13,050 nt of DNA, taken from an uncultured Collinsella sp. GTDB taxonomy: Bacteria > Actinomycetota > Coriobacteriia > Coriobacteriales > Coriobacteriaceae. Below the pieces are notes generated by a model. That model did no database searches. It worked only from the letters and a program-made list of their open reading frames with translations, and had not been told where the DNA came from. The DNA is taken from positions 1 through 13,050 of the forward strand of contig CAAENI010000115.1 of assembly GCA_900757285.1 (NCBI GenBank), written 5' to 3'. This document shows, piece by piece, positions 1-6,567 of this stretch. A program made the translations under genes and the position numbers. Position 1 is the stretch's first letter. Every line of letters starts with the position of its first letter.

Positions 1-633
1 GTCGCGCACGGCCTGGACAAGCTCGGTCATGGGGATGGGCGAAAGCTGGATGTTGAACTTCTCGAGCAGCTCGCCCTCGTTGCACATGGTCGACCAGAAG
101 TCGAACGGACGGGTGGCCATCTGCAGGATGCGGGTGTGCTTGAAGGTCTTGACCACGTTGCACACGGCCAAGAAGTCCCAAACGCCGCGTTCGAACTCGG
201 GGTCGGTCAGGCGGCAGTTGGTCATATAGGTAAAGGGAACCTGGAAGCGGCGCAGAACCTTGCCGGTGGCGAACAGGCCGCACTGGCTATCGCGCAGGCG
301 GGTGCCGTCGGGCTCGGGACGCTCGTCGCGCGGGCCCCACAGCAGCACGGGCAGACCGAGCTCGCGGGCAAGGCGGGCGCAAACGTACTCGGTACCAAAG
401 TTGGCGTGGCACAGCATGATGCCGTCGACGCCCTCGGCGCGGAACTTCTTGACGATAGGCTCGATATGGCTGTCGTCAAACAGCAGGCCCTCGTCGTTAA
501 TGTCGTCGATGTCCACGATGTCGACACCGATCTCGCGCAGGCGATCAGCCGTCAGGCCGCGATACTTAAGCGCGTCCGGTGCGCTAAAGATGCTGCGGCG
601 CGTGGGCACAAAACCGAGCTTGATCTTATCCAT
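1..633 (-). CDS. L-fucose/L-arabinose isomerase-family protein, N-terminal part (runs off window)
   Basis: Left-arm copy of the gene at 12418-13050. The start codon is at 631-633 on the minus strand, and the reading frame stays open for 211 codons to base 1, where the window cuts it. The protein begins MDKIKLGFVPTRR and resembles the N-terminal Rossmann-like domains of FucI/AraA-fold ketol isomerases. The catalytic C-terminal domain is outside the window, so neither substrate nor activity can be judged. A strong Shine-Dalgarno (AGGGGAGGA on the minus strand, 639-647) lies 5 bases before the ATG. See the right-arm entry for fuller notes. Confidence 0.75.
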   Translation of the reverse strand, partial: MDKIKLGFVPTRRSIFSAPDALKYRGLTADRLREIGVDIVDIDDINDEGLLFDDSHIEPIVKKFRAEGVDGIMLCHANFGTEYVCARLARELGLPVLLWGPRDERPEPDGTRLRDSQCGLFATGKVLRRFQVPFTYMTNCRLTDPEFERGVWDFLAVCNVVKTFKHTRILQMATRPFDFWSTMCNEGELLEKFNIQLSPIPMTELVQAVRD

Positions 634-659
634 GTACGTCCTCCCCTAGTTACATGTTC

Positions 660-696
660 AGTAAACAGACGCATGTTTCGTTTTGTTCTGTTTACT
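660..696. promoter_or_regulatory. Operator-like inverted repeat before isomerase gene (left copy)
   Basis: Two perfect 10-bp half-sites, AGTAAACAGA and TCTGTTTACT, face each other across a 17-base spacer just upstream of the isomerase ribosome binding site. This is the mirror of 12355-12391. It could be a double-strand regulator site or a hairpin in the 5' untranslated RNA. The repeat is seen; the regulatory role is inferred. Confidence 0.4.
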
Positions 697-702
697 AAAT
701 GT

Positions 703-720
703 TTTACTCTTTTGTTTAGA
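703..720 (+). promoter_or_regulatory. Shared motif copy in isomerase promoter region (left copy)
   Basis: Mirror of 12331-12348. The minus strand reads TCTAAACAAAAGAGTAAA, which matches 16 of 18 bases of the motif before lacI (1983-2000 here). Two near-identical sites in front of two neighbouring transcription units suggest a common regulator, probably the LacI-family protein between them. Confidence 0.35.
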
Positions 721-799
721 AGTGTACCGCGAAATACCCGTAAACGGTAGAAAAAACAGCATAAACGGTATGTAAACAAACTGAACATACAAGGGAAAC

Positions 800-828
800 A
801 AAAAGAGGGCCCCGAAGGACCCTCTTTT
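800..828 (-). terminator. Intrinsic terminator of the LacI-family gene (left copy)
   Basis: On the minus strand this is a 12-bp stem, AAAAGAGGGTCC / GGGCCCTCTTTT with one G-T wobble, closed by a TTCG tetraloop and followed by a T run. It sits 62 bp past the lacI stop codon and separates that gene from the isomerase promoter region. The stem also has an A run on its 5' side, so it may act in both directions. Mirror of 12223-12251. Confidence 0.85.
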
Positions 829-890
829 GAATAGCGCTATGTTTACTGCCCTAGCGAGCTTTGGCACGCTGCAGGCGATGCCGTCTCCGC

Positions 891-1901
891 CTAGATTTCG
901 CGCACGCTCTGGCGCTCGACAAAATAGGTCGACACAGCCGTTTTGCAGGTGTAGCTCTTGGGATTGCGGATGTTGCCCACCAGGCGGCGCACCGCGATCT
1001 CACCCACCTCGTGCTTGGGAACATGCACCGTGGTGAGCGGCGGGTTGGAAAAAGCGCCCAGAGATAGGTCGTCAAAGCCGATGATCGAGACATCCTCGGG
1101 CACGCGAATGCCGTGCTCGTTGAACGCGCGCATGGCACCCACGGCGAGCACGTCGTTCTCGGCAAAGAAAGCCGTCGGCAGGTCGTCGCGTGAGACGCTG
1201 TCGAGCCATGCACCCATATCGCGATAGGCACCTTCGAGCGTGGTGCCCAGCGTGACGTGCCATGCCGGATTGGCCTCGAGGTCCGCATCCTCAAGCGCTT
1301 GGCGATAGCCGCGCTCGCGATCCTTAAAGTTGCGGATACGAAGATCGCCTGCCAGATAGCCGATTTGCCTGTGACCCTTCTCGATAAGGTAGTCCACGGC
1401 GCGCAGCACCGAATCGGTATTGGCAATGACTACGGCATCAAAGTACTGGCGGTCGCTCCAGCCGTCGAGCACGATCAGGTGGGCGGCAGCGTTGGCGAAC
1501 AGGGCGTAATCTTCCTCACCCAGCTCGGTACCCATCAGCACGATGGCGGCAGACGGGTCGGCGATCAGGCCCTCGACCTGCGGACGCACGGCGTCCAGGT
1601 CGCTAAAGTCGAGCGAGACAAAGCTCGTGCTCATGCCGTGGCGACGCGCCTGGCGCTCCACGCCCTCAATAACCGCGGGATGGAAGGTGCTCTCGTCCAG
1701 GATGGCGCCCGTCTTGCGCGCGAGCACAAACTGGATGCTCTCGAGCTGCGTCGACTGCTGATAGCCGAGCGACTGCGCGCACTCCAGGATGACTTTGGCG
1801 GTCTCCTCGCTCACGCTGCGCTTGCGGTTGAGCGCGTTGGACACGGTCGCAGGCGAAAAACCGGTGATGCGGCTGATTTCGCGAACACTTGCTTTGGCCA
1901 T
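891..1901 (-). CDS. LacI-family transcriptional regulator (left copy)
   Basis: Left-arm duplicate of 11150-12160, identical in its 336 residues. It has an N-terminal helix-turn-helix with SPATVSNALN at residues 16-25, followed by a periplasmic-binding-protein-like ligand domain that ends with the family hallmark VPEDVSIIGFDD at 267-278. The start is the ATG at 1899-1901, chosen because MAKASVREIS is the usual LacI-family beginning and a GGGGGA ribosome binding site (1905-1910, minus strand) lies directly upstream. The ligand is unknown. The right-arm entry gives details. Confidence 0.93.
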   Translation of the reverse strand: MAKASVREISRITGFSPATVSNALNRKRSVSEETAKVILECAQSLGYQQSTQLESIQFVLARKTGAILDESTFHPAVIEGVERQARRHGMSTSFVSLDFSDLDAVRPQVEGLIADPSAAIVLMGTELGEEDYALFANAAAHLIVLDGWSDRQYFDAVVIANTDSVLRAVDYLIEKGHRQIGYLAGDLRIRNFKDRERGYRQALEDADLEANPAWHVTLGTTLEGAYRDMGAWLDSVSRDDLPTAFFAENDVLAVGAMRAFNEHGIRVPEDVSIIGFDDLSLGAFSNPPLTTVHVPKHEVGEIAVRRLVGNIRNPKSYTCKTAVSTYFVERQSVREI

Positions 1902-1904
1902 TGT

Positions 1905-1910
1905 TCCCCC
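1905..1910 (-). promoter_or_regulatory. Ribosome binding site fixing the lacI-type start (left copy)
   Basis: GGGGGA on the minus strand, three bases before the ATG at 1901. It supports the 336-residue start over an in-frame upstream ATG that would add 27 arginine-rich residues not expected in this family. Confidence 0.6.
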
Positions 1911-1984
1911 TAGTAACGGTCGCGGTCGAGCATCGTGGCCTGACCGCCCCGTGACTCGACAACTAAACGACCGCAAATTCAATC

Positions 1985-2030
1985 TAAACAGAATAGTAAA
2001 TGTTTAATAGCTAGTTTAGCCTGTTGTCAA
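1985..2030 (-). promoter_or_regulatory. Promoter and operator-like repeat of LacI-family gene (left copy)
   Basis: On the minus strand a perfect TTGACA (2025-2030) is followed by AT-rich sequence and then TAAACA-N10-TGTTTA (1985-2006), a perfect 6-bp inverted repeat placed where the -10 or start site should be. This suggests autorepression. Mirror of 11021-11066. Confidence 0.45.
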
Positions 2031-2104
2031 GCGAAGCGACGCGACTATTCCCCCAACGGGCGTATTTACTCGGTAGCTAATCTGGAACGGGGCACAGAAA
2101 CCGT

Positions 2105-3079
2105 TTAGCCAAGGATGCGAGCCATGCGTGCCTTAAACTCCGCGAGGAAACGTGGGGCGTCCACGGTGAGCGCCACGAGCGCGCTCTTATCTGGATCGGA
2201 CAGACGGTGCTCGTCGCAGATGGTGCGGCCGCGATACTCGCCCAGCAGGTCGACACGCAGGTTACAGCCGAGCGCACCCACGAGCGTGGGATCAATCGCC
2301 ACGGCAACCGCCAGCGGATCGTGCAGCGCGCAGCCGCCCAGGTAGGGCGCGTTCATTTCGTACGAACCGATATAGTGCTCGACCATGCTCGCAAACGCGC
2401 AGCCAGCCATAGTGCCCGAGCCCGTCCAGCCGGCAACGTCGCGGCGCGTGAGCACCACGCGGTGCGTCACATCCAAGCCCACCATGGTGAGCTTGCGGCC
2501 CGAGCGCAACACGGCGTCGGCAGCCTCGGGGTCGCCCGCCATGTTGGCCTCGGCGCCCGCGCTCACGTTGCCGGGCACGGTAAGCGCACCGCCCATCACG
2601 ACCACGCGGCCGATGGACATCATCGCCGCCGCATCGCGCTCCAGGGCAAGCGCCAGATTGGTGAGCGGGCCGGTCGCAACGTAGGCCAGATCGGGACCAT
2701 AGGTACGCGCGGCATCAATCAGGTAATCGACCGCCGCATTGCCATCGACCGACGTCGCGCCCACCGGCTCGTACGGCGAGGCGGGCACGCTTGCGCCGCC
2801 AATGCCGTTCTTGCCGTGGATAAGCGTGGTGGACGCCGGCGGCGTGTAGGGTTCGGTCGCTTTCACGGGACGATCGGCGCCCAGGTACACCGGCACCTCG
2901 GGACGACCCAACAGGTCGAGCACCGCCAAGCAGTTGTGCGCCGACTGCTCGACGCGCACGTTGCCAAAGCACGTGGTGATGCCGACGAGCTCCACCTCGG
3001 GGCTCGCGATGGCATAGGCGAGCGCCATCGCATCATCCACACCCATATCCAGATCAAGGATCAGCTTCTTGGTTGCCAT
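2105..3079 (-). CDS. Inosine-uridine-type nucleoside hydrolase (left copy)
   Basis: Left-arm duplicate of 9972-10946, 324 residues, identical. The metal-binding motif DLDMGVDD is at residues 9-16, the TGPLTN motif at 136-141, the ribose-binding triad at N171, E177 and N179, and HD at 253-254. It hydrolyses the N-glycosidic bond of ribonucleosides to give base and ribose. It follows the ribokinase gene by 4 bp, so the two are very probably co-transcribed. Base preference cannot be told from sequence alone. Confidence 0.93.
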   Translation of the reverse strand: MATKKLILDLDMGVDDAMALAYAIASPEVELVGITTCFGNVRVEQSAHNCLAVLDLLGRPEVPVYLGADRPVKATEPYTPPASTTLIHGKNGIGGASVPASPYEPVGATSVDGNAAVDYLIDAARTYGPDLAYVATGPLTNLALALERDAAAMMSIGRVVVMGGALTVPGNVSAGAEANMAGDPEAADAVLRSGRKLTMVGLDVTHRVVLTRRDVAGWTGSGTMAGCAFASMVEHYIGSYEMNAPYLGGCALHDPLAVAVAIDPTLVGALGCNLRVDLLGEYRGRTICDEHRLSDPDKSALVALTVDAPRFLAEFKARMARILG

Positions 3080-3083
3080 TGTT

Positions 3084-4079
3084 CTACTCCGCTTCTCCGT
3101 CTACATCCAAACCGTCTAAACCAAACTTGTGCTCGACTTCCGCACGCGTGGGAATTGATTGCTGAGCGCCCAGGCGCGATACCGTCACCGCCGAGGCGCG
3201 AGCACCCGCGGCCATGCACTCAAAGAGCGGCAGGCCCTCCAGACGAGCTGCCGCCAACGCACCAATAAACGTATCGCCCGCGGCCGTCGTATCGACCACC
3301 GCGCTCGAAAGCGCCGGCATGCGCAGCGGCTCACCGCCATCGCCGAGCGTAACCGAGCCGGCGCCGCCCAGCGTGATGACCGCGGCGCCGGCGCCCTTGT
3401 CGAGCAGCGCATTGAGCGCGGCGACGCAACTCGCATCATCTGTGGGCAGAATGCCCGTCAGCATCTGGCACTCGGTCTCGTTGGGGCAGACCAGGTCGAC
3501 CGCAGGCCACGCTCCTGCCGGCAGGTCGCAGGCGGGCGCCGGGTTAAAGATCGTATAGAACCCCAGCTCGTGAGCGCAAGAAAGCGCCGCGGCCGTTGCT
3601 GCAAGGTCACATTCGCCCTGGGCAATAAAGACGCTTCCGGCAGCCGGGGCAAACTCGCTGGCATCGCCGTCGAGCTCGTCGGCCACCAAGCGCCTCAGTG
3701 CGCGGGCAACGTCCTCGCCCGCAAGCGCATGGTTGGCGCCCGGCGACAGCACGATGCGGTTGTCGCTCTCGCAGCGAATGATAGTCGCGGTACCGGTCTC
3801 CACGTCATCGCGACGCGCCACAAACTCAACGCCCACGCCGGCATCCTGGAGCCCTGCCACAAGCGCATCGCCAAAGGTATCGCGCCCAACAGCGCCAATC
3901 ATGCACGTGCGCGCACCCATGCGCGCAGCAGCGACGGCCTGGTTAGCGCCCTTGCCACCGGCGTTGGTGATAAAACCGCTGCCACCGACTGTCTCGCCCG
4001 CACGCGGCATGCGCTCGCACGCCACCGAAAGGTCCATGTTCATGCTGCCGAACACCGCAACGATGCTGTGATCCGCCAT
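3084..4079 (-). CDS. rbsK: Ribokinase, PfkB family (left copy)
   Basis: Left-arm duplicate of 8972-9967, 331 residues, identical. PfkB signatures are visible: GGKGANQAVAAARMG from residue 41 and DTTAAGDTF at 263-271, with D269 as the expected catalytic base. It phosphorylates ribose to ribose 5-phosphate. The start at 4079 is set by AGGAGG at 4085-4090 on the minus strand; a longer in-frame form would add 43 unrelated residues. Confidence 0.92.
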   Translation of the reverse strand: MADHSIVAVFGSMNMDLSVACERMPRAGETVGGSGFITNAGGKGANQAVAAARMGARTCMIGAVGRDTFGDALVAGLQDAGVGVEFVARRDDVETGTATIIRCESDNRIVLSPGANHALAGEDVARALRRLVADELDGDASEFAPAAGSVFIAQGECDLAATAAALSCAHELGFYTIFNPAPACDLPAGAWPAVDLVCPNETECQMLTGILPTDDASCVAALNALLDKGAGAAVITLGGAGSVTLGDGGEPLRMPALSSAVVDTTAAGDTFIGALAAARLEGLPLFECMAAGARASAVTVSRLGAQQSIPTRAEVEHKFGLDGLDVDGEAE

Positions 4080-4084
4080 GGAAA

Positions 4085-4090
4085 CCTCCT
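4085..4090 (-). promoter_or_regulatory. Ribosome binding site fixing rbsK start (left copy)
   Basis: A perfect AGGAGG on the minus strand, five bases before the ATG at 4079. It decides the start in favour of MADHSIVAVFGSMNMD, which aligns with other ribokinases. Confidence 0.8.
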
Positions 4091-4143
4091 CGTCTTCAGG
4101 CTTTGCGCCCACCGTCGACCAACGATTGTGCACTCTCGCACCC

Positions 4144-4173
4144 CCTATAACTTTAGTCCACTTTGATGTGGAC
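4144..4173. promoter_or_regulatory. Operator-like repeat and -10-like box upstream of rbsK (left copy)
   Basis: GTCCAC-TTTGAT-GTGGAC (4156-4173) is a perfect 6-bp inverted repeat with a 6-base spacer. On the minus strand it is followed after six bases by TATAGG (4144-4149), a -10-like box for the ribokinase operon. A repeat just upstream of a -10 box is a usual repressor position. No good -35 box is visible. Role inferred. Confidence 0.35.
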
Positions 4174-4221
4174 GCGCGCTTGAGCTTACGCCAGCAGCAA
4201 GCATTCACAGGGGCAGGCAGC

Positions 4222-4227
4222 TACAAT
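4222..4227 (+). promoter_or_regulatory. Possible -10 box of acyltransferase gene (left copy)
   Basis: TACAAT matches 5 of 6 bases of the -10 consensus and lies 39 bases before the ATG at 4267. I see no convincing -35 box at 16-18 bases upstream, so this is tentative. Confidence 0.25.
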
Positions 4228-4266
4228 GAATACGTGCTGATTATTCTCGTCATTGGATGATGTTTT

Positions 4267-6483
4267 ATGGAACAATTCTCGCAATCGGGCTCGCGCGGTC
4301 GACGCCGCACGGGCAACGAGCCGGCGCCGCACGAACGCGTGAAGGGCGAACGCCGTGCCAACGAGCCGCGACGCACCGCGAGCCCCCATCGCGCTTCTGC
4401 CAACAACGCGGGCCGCGCCAACACTCCCGCCGCGGAGCAGACGCCTGCTCGCCCCAAGTCCCGCTACATCCCTGCGCTCGACGGCCTGCGCACGCTTGCC
4501 GTCGTCGCGGTGGTGCTCTATCACCTCAACCTCACGTGGGCTCAGGGCGGCCTGCTTGGCGTCACGATCTTCTTTGTGCTTTCGGGCTATCTGATCACGC
4601 GCTTGCTGCTCAACGAAGTCGCTAAGACCGGTCGCATCGACCTTAAGAGCTTCTGGATTCGCCGCATCCGTCGCCTGGTCCCCGCCGTGGTAACGGTAGT
4701 GTTCGTGACCTGCGCGCTGTGCACCATCTTTAACCACGTGATGCTCACCAAGATGCGTCCCGACATCCTGCCGTCGCTGCTGTTCTTTAACAACTGGTGG
4801 CAGATTATGCAGGACGTCTCGTACTTCAACGCCCTGGGCGACCCCTCGCCGCTTACGCACTTTTGGTCGCTCGCCATCGAGGAACAGTTCTACCTGGTTT
4901 GGCCACCGCTGCTGTTTGCCATGGTGTCCATGCATGTGAGCAAACCCAACACGCGCCGTGTGGTCCTGGGACTCGCAGCGGTATCCGCCCTTGCCATGAT
5001 GGTGCTCTACAACCCTGCCGCCGACCCCAGCCGCGTGTACTACGGCACCGACACCCGCGTCTTCTCGCTGCTGCTGGGCGCCTGGATGGCCTTTATCCCC
5101 GATCGCGACCTGGCGCCGGTGTGTCTCGCTCATCGTTTGGGGCTCAATCGCCTGGCTGGCGCCGCCAAGCACGGCAAGAACGCCGAGGGCAAGCCTAGCG
5201 TGAAGGCCGACAACGCAGCCGAGACCGTCCCGGCACAGCCGAGCGCCCTCGTGCGCTTTTGGTCCTCGCCCGCATCCATCGATGTGTTGGGCGTCGTGGG
5301 TCTGGTTGGCCTTGCCGCCATGGTCGCGCTCACCAACGGCTACACCGCGTTCCAGTATCGCGGCGGCACGCTGCTATGCTCCATCCTCACGCTCATGGTC
5401 ATCGCGGCCTGCGTGCAGCCCCAGGGAATGGTTGCCCGCGCACTGTCCGCCGAGCCGCTCGTGTGGGTTGGCAAGCGCTCGTACAGCATCTACCTGTGGC
5501 ACTATCCGCTACTGTTGCTCATGAACCCGGTCGCCAACATCAACGATACGCCATGGTGGCAGTACATTTTGCAGGTGTTGTTGATGGTCGCCGTAGCCGA
5601 ATGTTCATATCGCTTTATCGAGACGCCGTTTAGAAAGGGCGCCTTTGGGCGCACCGTATCCGAGTTCCGCGACGGCACCACCACGCCCGCCAACTGGGCG
5701 CGCGCGCATATTCCCGTGTGCGCCACTTGCGGGATCGTGCTTGTTATCGCGCTGGGCGGCCTGATCTTTGTGCCGGAGACCTCCGCACTGAGCGGTGAGG
5801 GCGCCGAAGTCCTCAACAAGGAAGCCAAAAACACCGCGCCCACAGACCAACAGGCGGCCGACGACACCGACAAGGACAACGACGGCTTCCCCGATGGCTC
5901 CTACGACCTGCTGATGATCGGTGACTCCGTGTCGCTGCGCGCCGTTGATTCCTTTGACGGCGTGTTCCCGCACAGCCATATCGATGCCGAAAAGGGCCGC
6001 CAGTTCGATGCGGGCCGCGCGACATTTGAGGGTTATCTCCAACAGAACCTTGCCGGCAAGATCGTGGTCTTTGCACTGGGCACCAACGGCTTGGTAACCG
6101 ACGACCAGATCGACGCCATCATGACCGATGCAGGAGATAAGCGTATTGTGGTGTTTGTGAACACGCGCAGCCCGCAGCCGTGGGTTGGCTCTACCAACCA
6201 GGCCATCGCCAACGCTGCTACGCGCTACAAGAACGTGCGCGTTATCGACTGGTACGGATACAGCGCCAATCGCAACGACCTGTTCGATGGCGATGGCACG
6301 CACCTGTCGACCACTGGCGTGACTGAGTACCTCAACTTGATCCACGATGCAGTCAAGAAGGACCTGCCCGTGCATCCCGAGGATCACGTCAACGATCCGC
6401 AGCCGGCGGCCGTCAAGTCTGCCACCGACGCGCTCGTCAATGCGCTCGCTCTCAAGCCGCACAAGCTGGGCACCGACAAGTAA
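4267..6483 (+). CDS. Acyltransferase-3 / SGNH fusion, OafA-like O-acetyltransferase (left copy)
   Basis: A 738-residue membrane protein that probably transfers acetyl groups to a cell-envelope polysaccharide. Residues 1-66 are a basic, Arg/Ala/Pro-rich segment, probably disordered and cytoplasmic. The acyltransferase-3 domain follows: LDGLR at 71-75, conserved His86, FFVLSGYLIT at 102-111, HFWSLAIEEQFYLVWP at 198-213 and SYSIYLWHYP at 405-414, with about ten hydrophobic segments to residue 449 and one more at 484-502. An acidic DTDKDNDGFPDG stretch (533-544) leads into an SGNH hydrolase domain with GDS at 552-554 (Ser554 nucleophile), GTN at 605-607 and DGTH at 676-679, giving a complete Asp-His pair. 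The ribosome binding site is weak (GGATG before the ATG), so the start is less certain than the domains. The gene is divergent from rbsK. The substrate glycan is unknown. Confidence 0.92.
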   Translation: MEQFSQSGSRGRRRTGNEPAPHERVKGERRANEPRRTASPHRASANNAGRANTPAAEQTPARPKSRYIPALDGLRTLAVVAVVLYHLNLTWAQGGLLGVTIFFVLSGYLITRLLLNEVAKTGRIDLKSFWIRRIRRLVPAVVTVVFVTCALCTIFNHVMLTKMRPDILPSLLFFNNWWQIMQDVSYFNALGDPSPLTHFWSLAIEEQFYLVWPPLLFAMVSMHVSKPNTRRVVLGLAAVSALAMMVLYNPAADPSRVYYGTDTRVFSLLLGAWMAFIPDRDLAPVCLAHRLGLNRLAGAAKHGKNAEGKPSVKADNAAETVPAQPSALVRFWSSPASIDVLGVVGLVGLAAMVALTNGYTAFQYRGGTLLCSILTLMVIAACVQPQGMVARALSAEPLVWVGKRSYSIYLWHYPLLLLMNPVANINDTPWWQYILQVLLMVAVAECSYRFIETPFRKGAFGRTVSEFRDGTTTPANWARAHIPVCATCGIVLVIALGGLIFVPETSALSGEGAEVLNKEAKNTAPTDQQAADDTDKDNDGFPDGSYDLLMIGDSVSLRAVDSFDGVFPHSHIDAEKGRQFDAGRATFEGYLQQNLAGKIVVFALGTNGLVTDDQIDAIMTDAGDKRIVVFVNTRSPQPWVGSTNQAIANAATRYKNVRVIDWYGYSANRNDLFDGDGTHLSTTGVTEYLNLIHDAVKKDLPVHPEDHVNDPQPAAVKSATDALVNALALKPHKLGTDK

Positions 6484-6510
6484 CCTGCAGCGCAAACTTC
6501 CCACATCCGG

Positions 6511-6540
6511 AGGGGGTGCCTGCCATGGCAGGCACCCCCT
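6511..6540. repeat. Perfect hairpin at the palindrome axis, probably the acyltransferase terminator stem
   Basis: AGGGGGTGCCTGC (6511-6523) and its reverse complement (6528-6540) can form a 13-bp GC-rich stem around a CATG loop, starting 27 bases after the acyltransferase stop codon. That is the position and shape of an intrinsic terminator, but the T run expected after the 3' side is missing: the next bases are CCGGATGTGG, the mirror of the upstream flank. The likeliest reading is that the genome has a terminator here and the assembly turned back on itself within the stem. How far the true palindrome extends beyond the stem cannot be decided, because everything outside it is palindromic too. 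Confidence 0.6.
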
Positions 6541-6567
6541 CCGGATGTGGGAAGTTTGCGCTGCAGG

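Larger units (their letters stand above)
1..6525. repeat. Left arm of window-long perfect inverted repeat
   Basis: This half is the reverse complement of 6526-13050. The first 30 bases are the exact reverse complement of the last 30, every gene has a mirror partner at 13051 minus its coordinates with an identical translation, and the axis is inside the sequence TGCCATGGCA at 6521-6530. No spacer separates the arms. There are no transposase genes, terminal repeats or target-site duplications that would explain a biological duplication. Zero divergence over 6.5 kb, with an arm boundary at a hairpin, points to a fold-back artefact. Coordinates of genes within one arm should be reliable. Confidence 0.98.

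Noticed and set aside
2207..3268. A 353-codon open frame antisense to the nucleoside hydrolase (mirror at 9783-10844)
   Set aside because: It is His/Arg/Gly-rich and follows the GC-rich complement of a clear enzyme gene. It has no recognisable domain and the opposite strand is fully explained.
3159..4166. A 335-codon open frame antisense to ribokinase (mirror at 8885-9892)
   Set aside because: Composition is that of a GC-rich shadow frame and it lacks any family motif.
4186..5172. A 328-codon open frame antisense to the acyltransferase, and another at 5605-6504 (mirrors at 7879-8865 and 6547-7446)
   Set aside because: Both are shadows of the acyltransferase coding strand, with biased composition and no plausible start signals.
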